Assembly (NCBI GenBank): GCA_026400415.1
Contig: JAPLPA010000254.1
Coordinates: 1,836 to 14,604, forward strand
DNA length: 12,769 nt
Source: Afipia sp.
GTDB taxonomy: Bacteria; Pseudomonadota; Alphaproteobacteria; Rhizobiales; Xanthobacteraceae
Direction of reading: 5' to 3'
The notes under the pieces are model-generated. The model worked only from the letters and a program-made list of their open reading frames with translations. It did no database searches and had not been told where the DNA came from. Every line of letters starts with the position of its first letter. Position 1 is the first letter of the stretch. Below, one piece after another: positions 1 to 7,216 of the stretch. Made by a program: the position numbers and the translations under genes.

Positions 1-928
1 TGCACACCGAGGTATTGGAGCAGATCGCCGCATCCTTGGCGAGAAAATCTACCCACGTCGTCTTCGCCTTCCAGTCGGCAAGAACTTTCGTGTTGGCATC
101 GGCGCGGGCGATGAGCGCCTTGAGGCCCCCGACAGACTTCGCCCAACCCAGCGCATCGAGATAATCCTCAACACAGAGCATCGACGGCGTGTTGATGGTT
201 TCGCCTTCAAAAATTCCGGCGTTGAGCTTGCCGCCCTTTGTCATGCGGAAAATTTTCGGCAATGGCCATGGCGGATTATAGCTCTCGAGCCGTGCAACGG
301 CGCGCGGCGACAGAATGAGCATGCCGTGCGCGGCCTCGCCGCCGAGCGCCTTCTGCCAGGAGAACGTCACGACATCGAGCTTCGGCCAATCGAGTTTTTG
401 CGCGAAAGCCGCAGATGTCGCGTCGCAAATCGTGAGACCTTCGCGTGTCGCACTGATCCAGTCGGCATTCGGGACGCGCACGCCGGAGGTCGTGCCGTTC
501 CATGTGAAAATGATGTCAGATTTTGGATCGGCCTTGCTCAGGTCCGGAATCTCGCCATAGCCCGCCGAGAGCTTGGTGACGTCCTTGAGTTTCAATTCCT
601 TGACGACGTCGCTGACCCAGCCTTCGCCGAAGGATTCCCACGCAATTGTGGTGACTGGCCGCGCACCGAGCAGCGACCACAACGCCATTTCAACTGCGCC
701 AGTGTCCGACGCCGGCACAATGCCGATTTTGTAATCGGCGGGCACTTCAAGCACTTCGCGCGTCAATTCGATCGCGAGTTTCAGCTTGGCCTTGCCTACC
801 TTCGCGCGATGCGAACGGCCGAGGGCTGCGTCCTTGAGATTTTGGGGGTTCCAGCCAGGGCGCTTGGCGCAGGGGCCTGACGAGAAATGCGGTACGTTCG
901 GCTTCGAGCCGGGCTTCGCGACGGTCAT
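1..928 (-). CDS. serC: Phosphoserine aminotransferase (partial, 3' end beyond the left edge)
   Basis: SerC is a PLP enzyme that converts 3-phosphohydroxypyruvate plus glutamate to O-phosphoserine in serine biosynthesis, and acts analogously in the PLP pathway. The reading frame runs from ATG at 928 to the window edge without a stop, giving 309 residues of a family that is usually about 390 long in alphaproteobacteria. The N-terminus reads MTVAKPGSKPNVPHFSSGPC. The PLP-binding lysine lies in FSWQKALGGEAAHG and is residue 193. Other typical stretches are PASDTGAVEMALWSLLG (about 72-88) and TWNGTTSGVRVP (about 142-153). The start is supported by GGAAGGA ending 6 nt upstream, inside a small hairpin. 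About 80 C-terminal residues are missing. In alphaproteobacteria serA commonly follows serC, so serA may lie just past the left edge; this is inference. Family assignment is very secure. Confidence 0.96.
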   Translation of the reverse strand, partial: MTVAKPGSKPNVPHFSSGPCAKRPGWNPQNLKDAALGRSHRAKVGKAKLKLAIELTREVLEVPADYKIGIVPASDTGAVEMALWSLLGARPVTTIAWESFGEGWVSDVVKELKLKDVTKLSAGYGEIPDLSKADPKSDIIFTWNGTTSGVRVPNADWISATREGLTICDATSAAFAQKLDWPKLDVVTFSWQKALGGEAAHGMLILSPRAVARLESYNPPWPLPKIFRMTKGGKLNAGIFEGETINTPSMLCVEDYLDALGWAKSVGGLKALIARADANTKVLADWKAKTTWVDFLAKDAAICSNTSVC

Positions 929-976
929 GTTCTATCCTTCCAGATAGCAAGCCTCCCGTTGGGGGGAGGTGTCCCG
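929..976 (-). promoter_or_regulatory. serC 5' leader with two hairpins (candidate serC RNA motif)
   Basis: Between the predicted transcription start and the serC ATG the minus strand can form two stacked hairpins. The first pairs CCTCCC (969-964) with GGGAGG (957-952) around the loop CCCAAC. The second pairs CTATC (947-943) with GATAG (936-932) and presents part of the Shine-Dalgarno GGAAGGA (941-935) in its loop. A structured RNA called the serC motif has been described upstream of serC in Hyphomicrobiales (Rfam lists such a family), and the position and size fit. I matched the position and general form, not a covariance model, so membership is an inference. Partial sequestration of the ribosome site suggests control of translation. 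Confidence 0.55.
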
Positions 977-982
977 CCGCCG

Positions 983-1011
983 TGAATAGAGATGAGTCCC
1001 GTTTTCGTCAA
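983..1011 (-). promoter_or_regulatory. Predicted sigma-70-type promoter of serC
   Basis: On the minus strand TTGACG (1011-1006) is followed after exactly 17 nt by TATTCA (988-983). This would start transcription near 976 and give a leader of about 48 nt that begins just before the two hairpins. The GAGTC at 994-998 between the boxes is a GANTC site, the sequence methylated by CcrM in many alphaproteobacteria; one occurrence may be chance. Confidence 0.5.
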
Positions 1012-1049
1012 GGAACATTGCGCGGGCGAATTCACAAACCCGGCATGCA

Positions 1050-1337
1050 TTATTCCACGGCAGCACCGACAGGCGGGCCGCCCGGCGGACGATGCAGAAA
1101 TGTAATGGTCAGAAACGCGCCGATCCACGAGCCCACAGCGGCAAAAGCCACATAAACCCAATTCTCCGTGTAGCTGATGACGGCGTAGGACGAGAGCACG
1201 TACCACACGCTGCTCCAGGATGCAGCCGGGACGCGCTTTCGCGATACGACAGCCGACGTGAACATGACGTAGACGGCGTCGGTTGCGGCGGTCGCAATCA
1301 GAACGCCGCCTGCGGTGATGGGATCGATGGATGCCAT
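1050..1337 (-). CDS. Small three-helix membrane protein of unknown function
   Basis: This is a 95-residue protein starting at ATG 1337 (MASIDPITAGG). I do not recognise the family. Three hydrophobic segments are visible: roughly residues 8-31 (GGVLIATAATDAVYVMFTSA), 40-56 (around WSSVWYVLSSYAVI) and 58-81 (WVYVAFAAVGSWIGAFLTIT). A short basic loop, SRKRVP, follows the first, and the C-terminal tail is rich in glycine and proline (HRPPGGPPVG). It is therefore probably an inner-membrane protein. The Shine-Dalgarno is weak (AAAGAG about 8 nt upstream). It lies in the same direction between the GST-like gene and serC; serC has its own promoter, so common regulation is not implied. Overlapping frames on the same strand at 925-1206 and 1109-1297 lack any membrane pattern, which favours this frame. 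Confidence 0.72.
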   Translation of the reverse strand: MASIDPITAGGVLIATAATDAVYVMFTSAVVSRKRVPAASWSSVWYVLSSYAVISYTENWVYVAFAAVGSWIGAFLTITFLHRPPGGPPVGAAVE

Positions 1338-1357
1338 GGCGTGACTCTTTTTCGGGT

Positions 1358-1373
1358 GATGAGACGCCTCATC
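1358..1373. other. Short perfect inverted repeat between two genes
   Basis: GATGAG at 1358-1363 and CTCATC at 1368-1373 form a 6-bp stem around ACGC. It sits 46 nt after the stop codon of the GST-like gene and 20 nt before the next start. No run of U follows on the minus strand, so it is not a classical intrinsic terminator. It could slow transcription, stabilise RNA, or belong to a dispersed small repeat. Confidence 0.3.
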
Positions 1374-1418
1374 CTACCCCACGCATCGAGTCGCCGGAAT
1401 GCACGTAACGACAAAGGA

Positions 1419-1997
1419 TCAAATGCCGAGCGCTTTTTTGCCGTCAGCAATCCAGCGCCTGACCGACGCATAGCCATCAAGATGAAAACCGCCTTCATGC
1501 GCAACGCGCGTGTAGGCAAGCAACGCGACATCAGCGAGCGTCATCGAACTGCCGGTGAGAAACCGCGTGGTGTGGAGTTGATGCTCCATCAGCGCTAGCG
1601 CCGCGTAGCCGCGCTTGACCTTGTCGGTATCGAGGTCGCCTTGAGATTTCTTGAGATAGACTATCTGAAAACGGCACACCGCAATATACGGCTCGTGGCT
1701 GTATTGCTCCCAGAACAGCCACTCGTCCATCTTCGCCGCCAAATAAGGACTGTGCGGAACGAGATCGCTCTCACGAGCCAGATAGCGGATGATGGCGTTG
1801 GATTGCGCAAGCGCGCGGCCGTCGTCGAGAATGACGACTGGCACCTGCCCCGCGCCGTTGAGCTTGAGAAACTCAGGCGTGCGGCTGCCGCCCTTCATGG
1901 TGTCGATTTCGATCCAATCATAAGGCAGCGACAGATAGTCGCTCACCCATTTGACCTTCAGACAATTGCCGGAATTTGAGTCGCCATAGATTTTCAT
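1419..1997 (-). CDS. Glutathione S-transferase-like protein
   Basis: The 192-residue product has the two-domain GST layout. The N-terminal thioredoxin-like domain (about 1-77) starts MKIYGDSNSGNCLKVKW and contains QVPVVILDDG at 51-60, with the cis-proline Pro53 of the glutathione site. This is followed by AQSNAIIRYLA (64-74), where the serine contacts the glutamyl part of glutathione in the family. The C-terminal part is helical and carries the N-capping/hydrophobic staple motif in SSMTLADVALLAYTR. Ser7, Ser9 or Cys12 near the N-terminus could be the thiol-activating residue; which one cannot be told from sequence alone. Members usually conjugate or reduce electrophiles in the cytoplasm; the substrate here is unknown. 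A GGGAG lies about 11 nt before ATG 1997. Family assignment is confident, specific activity is not. Confidence 0.9.
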   Translation of the reverse strand: MKIYGDSNSGNCLKVKWVSDYLSLPYDWIEIDTMKGGSRTPEFLKLNGAGQVPVVILDDGRALAQSNAIIRYLARESDLVPHSPYLAAKMDEWLFWEQYSHEPYIAVCRFQIVYLKKSQGDLDTDKVKRGYAALALMEHQLHTTRFLTGSSMTLADVALLAYTRVAHEGGFHLDGYASVRRWIADGKKALGI

Positions 1998-2083
1998 CGC
2001 CGAAACGCTCCCTGGCTATGAAGCGATCCGATCAAGTGCCGCTCATGCCGTCAAGCAGGAGGCGCCGCAGAGATGTTATGCGA

Positions 2084-2905
2084 TCAGAATTTGTAACCCG
2101 CGCCGACACGTGCCGAGGTCACGGTCGCATCCATGCCCCATGCCGACGTGAAGCGATCGACTTCGACTTCAGCGCGCACAAACAGGCCCTTGAACATCAT
2201 GACGTCGAGACCGCCGCCGTAGGAGAATCCGTAAAGCAGCGCGCCGGGCTTTGTTTGGGCACCCGAGGCATTGTACGGCACGATCGGATTGCCGCCACCG
2301 GGATCTGCTGTTCCGGTCACGTTGATTGTGCGGGTAAAGTCCGCGCGACCCATCGCAAAGCCGACCGTTGCGTAAGGCAGGAAGCAATCGGCGGCCCAGC
2401 CCGCGCGCAAGCGCGCCGAACCGTAATCGGTGATGTTCATGGTTTGACTGCCGGTCGTGACGGTGTTGAAGGTCGTGCCGCCCACCGTCACGCTTCGCGC
2501 TGTTGGTGTGACAGCGAAATTGGCTATCTGACCGCCAAAATTGTAATTTACGTCGACGCCCAACACGACATCGGTCCACTGCGCGTTGTATCCGGCGAAG
2601 CCGCCCGCGCCGTTCGCCGTTGTTTTGCTGTAGAGCTGCGACCCTGTGAGCGTGCTGCTGCCGACAGGCGATACCGTTGCCGAGAGCGTATCAAGCGCGG
2701 AGATCACGCCCGCTGTGCCGAAATTGTTGCTGTTCAAGCCGTACTGTCCGCCGACATAGAAGCCGGCCCAGTTCGTCGTTCGGGTGCTGAGACCCTCCCG
2801 AACGCCGCCGCGCAAAATCGGCAGATCGGTGAGATCCGGCAGGTCGGCGGCCTGGGCTGCCTGAGCCATTGCCGTGATAAACGCAGCCACTACCACCCGA
2901 CGCAT
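2084..2905 (-). CDS. Outer-membrane beta-barrel protein (Omp25/Omp31-like), first of two
   Basis: This is a 273-residue exported protein. Residues 1-19 form a signal peptide (MRRVVVAAFITAMAQAAQA, with cleavage expected before ADLPDL). The mature part begins with a short acidic stretch and then WAGFYVGGQYGLNS (about 46-59), the typical first strand of the rhizobial/Brucella Omp25-Omp31 type of barrel. Alternating polar and aromatic/hydrophobic strands follow, such as GAGGFAGYNAQW, VVLGVDVNYNF, SARLRAGWAA and GFSYGGGLDVM. The last strand, ARVGAGYKF, ends in phenylalanine, the usual recognition signal for barrel assembly. Start ATG 2905 is preceded by GGAG about 8 nt upstream. Probable role: outer-membrane structural protein or small-solute pore; neither is shown. 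The second barrel gene next to it is only distantly similar. Confidence 0.88.
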   Translation of the reverse strand: MRRVVVAAFITAMAQAAQAADLPDLTDLPILRGGVREGLSTRTTNWAGFYVGGQYGLNSNNFGTAGVISALDTLSATVSPVGSSTLTGSQLYSKTTANGAGGFAGYNAQWTDVVLGVDVNYNFGGQIANFAVTPTARSVTVGGTTFNTVTTGSQTMNITDYGSARLRAGWAADCFLPYATVGFAMGRADFTRTINVTGTADPGGGNPIVPYNASGAQTKPGALLYGFSYGGGLDVMMFKGLFVRAEVEVDRFTSAWGMDATVTSARVGAGYKF

Positions 2906-2980
2906 CGCAACACTCCAGTTATGAACGCTTAACCATGTTGGATCATCGCGCGTTAACCTTAACCAATCGTTGTCGACAAA

Positions 2981-3010
2981 AGAAAAACGGCGCGAAAATC
3001 CGCGCCGTTT
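2981..3010 (-). terminator. Intrinsic terminator of the second barrel gene
   Basis: On the minus strand AACGGCGCG and CGCGCCGTT form a 9-bp stem (10 with a flanking A-T pair) around a 6-nt loop, followed by TTTTCTTTTG. It begins 22 nt after the stop codon of the gene at 3032-3877 and should separate it from the downstream barrel gene. Confidence 0.9.
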
Positions 3011-3031
3011 CGATATTCGTTAAGATCCGGC

Positions 3032-3877
3032 TCAGCCTTTGCGAATGAGCGGTGCAGGCGCGTACATCGGGGCCGGAGTCGGCTGCAGCGACCAGCGCAC
3101 GCCGAGACGGACATCCTGCGAGGTCATTTCCTTGAACGTCGTCGGGTTGTTGACCGCATTCACGCCCGTATAGGTCTTGAGATCACCCGTAAGACCATCG
3201 CCCATGTTGAGATAGCGATACGCAAGTTCGACCGTGAAGCTGTTGTTGACCTTGTAGGACAGGCCCGCATACGCCGCATAAGCAAACTGCCACTGCGCCG
3301 TGTTGGCGCCGTAGGCCACGCCACCGTTCGGTGTGTTGATATCCGTGAAGTTGGAGATGCTGTTGCGCGATGTACCGATACCGGCGCCAACGAATGGCGT
3401 GATGCACCACCACGTTCCGAGATCCGCATAGCCATTGGCGAGGACAAGCCATTCCGACTTGCTGCCGTGGTATTCATCGGTGCCTACGACCGCGTTATTG
3501 AACGAAATGATTTCCAGTCCATGGAAATTTGCCTTGCCGCGATATTCAGCAGTCAGGTCGGCGCGAAACCAGCTGTTGAACTGATAACCGATACCGCCGC
3601 CAAACGTCATGGAGCTGTCGAAATCATAGAAAACTGGCGCGACGCCAGTTCCCGGCGATGTGTTGAGAACATTGTACAGGCTTTTTACGCCCTGATTGGT
3701 CATTCCAATGTCGCCGCGCAGATACCAGCCGCCAAAATCTTCACAGCACGCAACCGGCGGAGGTGGCGAATAAAGTGGTGGGGGCGGCGGCATGATCGAT
3801 GGCATGTCAGCAGCAATCGCCGCTGTGGAGATCAGCGATGCCGCGCCGGCGGCGATCAGATGTCTTACGCTACGCAT
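3032..3877 (-). CDS. Outer-membrane beta-barrel protein with proline-rich ends
   Basis: The 281-residue product has a signal peptide at 1-22 (MRSVRHLIAAGAASLISTAAIA, with cleavage before ADMPS). A proline-rich stretch follows (MPPPPPLYSPPPP, about 29-41), then a Cys-Cys pair. The barrel begins at FGGWYLRGDIGM, a first-strand motif common in alphaproteobacterial outer-membrane proteins. Further strands include GGGIGYQFNSWFRADLTAEYR, PFVGAGIG, AGLSYKVNNSFTVELAYRYL and, last, DVRLGVRWSLQ. After that last strand comes an unusual tail, PTPAPMYAPAPLIRKG, so the barrel signal is not at the extreme C-terminus. AGAGGA about 8 nt before ATG 3877 supports the start. The gene has its own terminator and a long upstream region with a CtrA-type site, so it is likely transcribed alone. 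Function beyond an envelope barrel is unknown. Confidence 0.88.
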   Translation of the reverse strand: MRSVRHLIAAGAASLISTAAIAADMPSIMPPPPPLYSPPPPVACCEDFGGWYLRGDIGMTNQGVKSLYNVLNTSPGTGVAPVFYDFDSSMTFGGGIGYQFNSWFRADLTAEYRGKANFHGLEIISFNNAVVGTDEYHGSKSEWLVLANGYADLGTWWCITPFVGAGIGTSRNSISNFTDINTPNGGVAYGANTAQWQFAYAAYAGLSYKVNNSFTVELAYRYLNMGDGLTGDLKTYTGVNAVNNPTTFKEMTSQDVRLGVRWSLQPTPAPMYAPAPLIRKG

Positions 3878-3959
3878 TGGATAGTCCTCTCGTCCGGTGA
3901 GGCAGACGACGCAAAGGCCTCACTCACAAAACTCACAGGCGGACGATGGCACCAAATGT

Positions 3960-3975
3960 TTAAGCGGCACTTAAC
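3960..3975. promoter_or_regulatory. Perfect CtrA-type site TTAA-N7-TTAAC
   Basis: The plus strand reads TTAA GCGGCAC TTAAC, an exact match to the CtrA consensus of alphaproteobacteria. It lies 83 nt upstream of the start codon of the barrel gene at 3877 and inside a TTAA-rich block. CtrA, the cell-cycle response regulator, controls envelope genes in Caulobacter and its relatives. Binding here is inferred only from the match and position. Confidence 0.5.
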
Positions 3976-4010
3976 CCTAATTCTTAACCCTGAATTTTAA
4001 TCAGCGTTAA
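3970..4010. repeat. Array of spaced TTAA motifs with a 13-bp direct repeat
   Basis: CTTAACCCTAATT at 3970-3982 is followed directly by CTTAACCCTGAATT at 3983-3996. TTAA begins at 3960, 3971, 3984, 3997 and 4007, so neighbouring motifs are 10 to 13 bp apart, close to one helical turn. The array lies upstream of the barrel gene at 3032-3877 and could hold several copies of a regulator on one face of the DNA. Confidence 0.5.
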
Positions 4011-4090
4011 GATTTGCGGCACGCAATCGCGCGCGTAAACGCACGCCGCGTCACAATCGTGAATGAAATATTGACAGAAATTTTTGCGCT

Positions 4091-5383
4091 TTAATGCGCG
4101 GCGCGCTTCATCTTCGGCAGGAAGATCGCGAGAAGTCCGATAGCCGGCAAGAACGAGCAGACCTGATAGACGAAGTCGATGCCTTTCAGATCCGCGATCT
4201 GGCCGAGCACAGCCGCGCCAACACCGCCGATGCCGAAGGTGAATCCGAAGAACAGACCCGAAATCATACCGAGGCGGTGCGGTACTAATTCTTGCGCATA
4301 AACGACGATGGCGGGAAACGCCGACGACATGATGAAGCCGATGAGTACGCTCAGCACCGCACTCCAGAACAGGTCCGCATACGGCAACGCAAGTGTGAAC
4401 GGAAGAACGCCGAGGATCGAAAACCAGATCACATATTTGCGGCCGAACCTGTCGCCGAGCGGGCCGCCGAAAAATACTCCTGCCGCATTCGCACCAAGAA
4501 ACAGGAACAGATAAAGCTGCGCGGTCTGCGTCGGCAGATTGAATTTATGCATGAGGTAGAAGGTGTAATAGCTGCCGATGCTCGCGCCGTAGAACGACTT
4601 GGAGAACACCATGACCACCAGAATGGTCAGCGCGAATATCGTGACGCCGCGCGGAAGCATTGTGGCGTTCGCCGCAGCCTTTGCAGCCTTGCGGCTGACG
4701 ATACGCGGTTTGTACCAGCGGCCGATCTGCCAGAGGATTGCGATGGCAAGCGCTGCCACCAACGAGAACCAGGCCACGCTGCCCTGCCCTAGCGGCACAA
4801 CAATCAGTGCGGCCAACAGAGGGCCGACAGCCGAGCCGATATTGCCGCCGATCTGAAATATCGACTGCGCGAATCCGAAACGCCCGCCCGACGCCACGCG
4901 CGCTATGCGCGACGATTCCGGATGGAAAATCGCAGAGCCCGTGCCGACGAGTGCGGCCGCGATGAGAATGAGCGAGTAGTGATGCGCGGCAGAAAGCAGG
5001 ATAAGTCCCGCGAAGGTGAAGAACATTCCGAACGCCAATGAAAACGGACGCGGGTTGCGATCAGTATAAAGCCCCACGATCGGCTGCAGCAGCGAGGACG
5101 TAAACATGAAGGCCATCGTGATCAGTCCGATCTGGCCGAAATCGAGTGCGTAATTGGCTTTCAGGATCGGATAGATCGACGGGATCAGCGACTGCATCAG
5201 GTCGTTGAGGAAGTGCGAAAAGCTCACTGCGCCCAGCACTGCGAACGCCGGCTTTGCAGACGCTCTCGCCGCAGCCGCATCGACCACAACCGGGGCAACA
5301 AGCGTTTCCTCGGTAACGATGACGTTCTTGTTCACGATGAATTCCCGGCCAAAAAACTCAGAAGAAAATCTGAAGGCGCGCAT
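4091..5383 (-). CDS. Fsr-type major facilitator transporter (fosmidomycin-resistance family)
   Basis: This is a 12-helix inner-membrane secondary transporter of about 430 residues. The family signature is clear: FSHFLNDLMQSLIPSIYPIL in the first helix, GLYTDRNPRPF in the loop after helix 2, GTGSAIFHPESSRIARVASG (the conserved HPE-S segment), FQIGGNIGSAVGPLLAAL, and the second-half repeat of motif A in GGPLGDRFGRKYV. Known relatives export fosmidomycin or take up or export other small organic molecules; the substrate here cannot be deduced. Three starts are possible: TTG 5386, ATG 5383 and GTG 5335, the last giving VNKNVIVTEETL. None has a strong Shine-Dalgarno; I used ATG 5383. It begins 63 nt after the glmM stop with no terminator seen between, so read-through from glmM is likely. 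Confidence 0.9.
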   Translation of the reverse strand: MRAFRFSSEFFGREFIVNKNVIVTEETLVAPVVVDAAAARASAKPAFAVLGAVSFSHFLNDLMQSLIPSIYPILKANYALDFGQIGLITMAFMFTSSLLQPIVGLYTDRNPRPFSLAFGMFFTFAGLILLSAAHHYSLILIAAALVGTGSAIFHPESSRIARVASGGRFGFAQSIFQIGGNIGSAVGPLLAALIVVPLGQGSVAWFSLVAALAIAILWQIGRWYKPRIVSRKAAKAAANATMLPRGVTIFALTILVVMVFSKSFYGASIGSYYTFYLMHKFNLPTQTAQLYLFLFLGANAAGVFFGGPLGDRFGRKYVIWFSILGVLPFTLALPYADLFWSAVLSVLIGFIMSSAFPAIVVYAQELVPHRLGMISGLFFGFTFGIGGVGAAVLGQIADLKGIDFVYQVCSFLPAIGLLAIFLPKMKRAAH

Positions 5384-5446
5384 CAATTACTAAGTTGGCG
5401 CAGGAGCTACCAGCCGCAAACCGCGATGGCTGAGTTGCCGGATTGC

Positions 5447-6793
5447 TCAGGCTGCGGCCGCAAGGCCGAGCGCAGAGACGATCAGATCGACCGCTTCCTC
5501 GACCATGGCGCGGTCATCGCCCTCGCCCATCACGCGGATCACAGGTTCTGTGCCGGATGGGCGGATCAACAGGCGACCGTTGCCGTTCAGGCGTTTTTCG
5601 GCGGCCGAAATGGCGGACTGAACCTTTGGATTGTCGAGCGGTTTGCCCGCGCCATATCGCACGTTCTTCAGAATTTGCGGCAAGGGCTCAAAACGGTGAC
5701 AGACTTCCGACGCCGGACGACCGAGCTTCTTCACAACTGCAAGCACCTGCAGTGCCGCAACGAAACCGTCGCCGGTGGTGGCAAAGTCCGACATGATGAT
5801 GTGGCCGGACGGCTCACCGCCGAGATTGTAACCGTGCTTGAGCATCTGCTCGAGCACGTAGCGATCGCCGACCGGCGTGCGAACCAACTCGATTCCATGC
5901 GAGTGCAGGTAACGCTCAAGTCCGAGGTTCGACATGACCGTGGCGACGATGCCGGGTTTTGCAAGACGCCCGTCGTCCTTCCAGCTTTGCGCAATCACGG
6001 CGAGCAACTGGTCGCCATCGACGACATGGCCGCGCTCGTCCACGATGATAAGACGATCCGCATCGCCGTCGAGCGCGATACCGATGTCGGCACGCATCTC
6101 GCGCACCTTGCGCACCAGCGCTTCAGGCGAGGTCGATCCGCAATCCTTGTTGATGTTGAAGCCGTCCGGCTCGACACCGATGGAAATCACATCCGCGCCC
6201 AATTCCCATAGCGCTTCCGGCACCACCTTGTAGGCGGCACCATGTGCGCAATCGACCACGACGCGCAAACCGTCGAGGGAAAGATCGCGCGGTAGCGTGC
6301 GCTTGGCGAATTCAATGTAGCGGTCATGCACACCGTCGATGCGGCGCGCGCGGCCGAGGCTGGCACTTTGCGCAAGACGCTTGTCGAGATTTTCGTCCAT
6401 CAACTGTTCGATCTGCATCTCGACATCGTCGGACAGTTTGAAGCCCGCAGGCCCGAACAGCTTGATGCCGTTATCGTCGAACAGATTATGCGAGGCCGAA
6501 ATCATCACGCCCAGATCGGCGCGCATCGACTTGGTCAGCATCGCGACGGCAGGCGTCGGCATCGGGCCGAGCAGTAGAACGTCCATGCCCACCGAGGTGA
6601 AACCGGCAACCAGCGCGGTCTCGATCATGTAGCCCGAAAGGCGCGTGTCCTTGCCGACGACGACGCGATGACGATGGTCGCCGCGCTGAAACACCAGCCC
6701 CGCAGCCTGACCGACTTTCAACGCCAGTTCGGGCGTGATCAGTCCATTGGCGCGGCCGCGAATGCCGTCGGTGCCGAAATACTTGCGAGCCAT
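5447..6793 (-). CDS. glmM: Phosphoglucosamine mutase
   Basis: GlmM interconverts glucosamine-6-phosphate and glucosamine-1-phosphate, the second step toward UDP-N-acetylglucosamine for peptidoglycan and lipopolysaccharide. The 448-residue length is normal for the family. All four sites are present: the phosphoserine loop MISASHN with Ser101, the metal-binding loop DGDADR at 242-247, the sugar-binding loop GGEPSGH at 325-331, and the phosphate-binding loop RPSGTEPVIRV at 411-421. The N-terminus MARKYFGTDGIRG is canonical. A longer frame reaches 6838, but ATG 6793 has AGGGG five nt upstream and matches the family start, so I chose it. Upstream is a 174-nt gap with AT-rich hexamers (TATAAT at 6847-6842 on the minus strand) but no convincing -35 box. 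In many alphaproteobacteria glmM follows ftsH or folP; here it follows a small-protein gene. Confidence 0.97.
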   Translation of the reverse strand: MARKYFGTDGIRGRANGLITPELALKVGQAAGLVFQRGDHRHRVVVGKDTRLSGYMIETALVAGFTSVGMDVLLLGPMPTPAVAMLTKSMRADLGVMISASHNLFDDNGIKLFGPAGFKLSDDVEMQIEQLMDENLDKRLAQSASLGRARRIDGVHDRYIEFAKRTLPRDLSLDGLRVVVDCAHGAAYKVVPEALWELGADVISIGVEPDGFNINKDCGSTSPEALVRKVREMRADIGIALDGDADRLIIVDERGHVVDGDQLLAVIAQSWKDDGRLAKPGIVATVMSNLGLERYLHSHGIELVRTPVGDRYVLEQMLKHGYNLGGEPSGHIIMSDFATTGDGFVAALQVLAVVKKLGRPASEVCHRFEPLPQILKNVRYGAGKPLDNPKVQSAISAAEKRLNGNGRLLIRPSGTEPVIRVMGEGDDRAMVEEAVDLIVSALGLAAAA

Positions 6794-6967
6794 GAATTCC
6801 CCTGCTCCGCCGGGCGCAATAGCGGCTCTGGCGGGCACCCCATTATATCGTGGGGCTGGTTATAAAGCGTCAGGGGTATGCGTTCCTTCAAAAAATATGA
6901 TGAATCATTACCGCCGGTCCGCGTATCTGCGGTCTATAACCCGCTGAAAATTCTAGTTTTCGGCCTT

Positions 6968-7144
6968 TCAGCCTTTACGTTTGATGTCCTGGTCGTGCTT
7001 CGAGGGTGCCGGCTGGGTCAAATTCACGGGATCTGAGCCGGGAAACGAATCCTCCAAACCCCTCTCGAGCGCGTCGTCGAGCTTCTTCTTTTCAGGGTCT
7101 TTCGGCTTGTTCTCGTTTTTCGCCTTGGTGGCTGCCTCGGTCAT
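6968..7144 (-). CDS. Small charged protein with FPGSDP motif, copy 1
   Basis: This is a 58-residue soluble protein with an N-terminal half rich in Lys, Glu and Asn (TEAATKAKNENKPKDPEKKK), then LDDALERGLEDSFPGSDP, then VNLTQPAPSKHDQDIKRKG. Many alphaproteobacteria encode similar short proteins with a D-x-x-x-x-SFP(A/G)SDP core; their function is not known to me. Two adjacent ATGs (7147 and 7144) are available. AGGAGG lies 2 nt before the first and 5 nt before the second, so the second is the better start. The next gene upstream is a clear paralogue in tandem, 72 nt away. The low complexity and high charge suggest a partly disordered, possibly nucleic-acid- or partner-binding peptide, but that is speculation. 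Confidence 0.8.
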   Translation of the reverse strand: MTEAATKAKNENKPKDPEKKKLDDALERGLEDSFPGSDPVNLTQPAPSKHDQDIKRKG

Positions 7145-7216
7145 CATGCCCTCCTGTGTTGGTTTCAGAGGGATAACGTTCAGGAACAGGGCCTGTTCCC
7201 GCGCCAATGCGGCGCG

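Noticed and set aside
1976..2932. Plus-strand open frame of 318 codons
   Set aside because: It is antisense to the barrel gene at 2084-2905, which has a signal peptide, beta strands and a ribosome site; the plus frame is rich in Arg, His and Cys with no structure.
4079..4093. GCGC-ATTAAA-GCGC hairpin after the transporter stop
   Set aside because: Only four base pairs, and the minus-strand sequence after it is AAAAATTT rather than a U-run, so it is not a convincing terminator.
4071..4098. Plus-strand TTGACA that looks like a -35 box
   Set aside because: No acceptable -10 follows at 16-18 nt and transcription would run antisense into the transporter gene; no plus-strand gene is near.
4292..4792. 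Plus-strand open frame of 166 codons
   Set aside because: It is antisense to the Fsr-type transporter; the opposite strand shows 12 helices and family motifs, so this is a shadow.
5213..6211. Plus-strand open frame of 332 codons
   Set aside because: It lies opposite the certain glmM and the transporter genes, has no recognisable motif and a composition typical of an antisense shadow in high-GC DNA.
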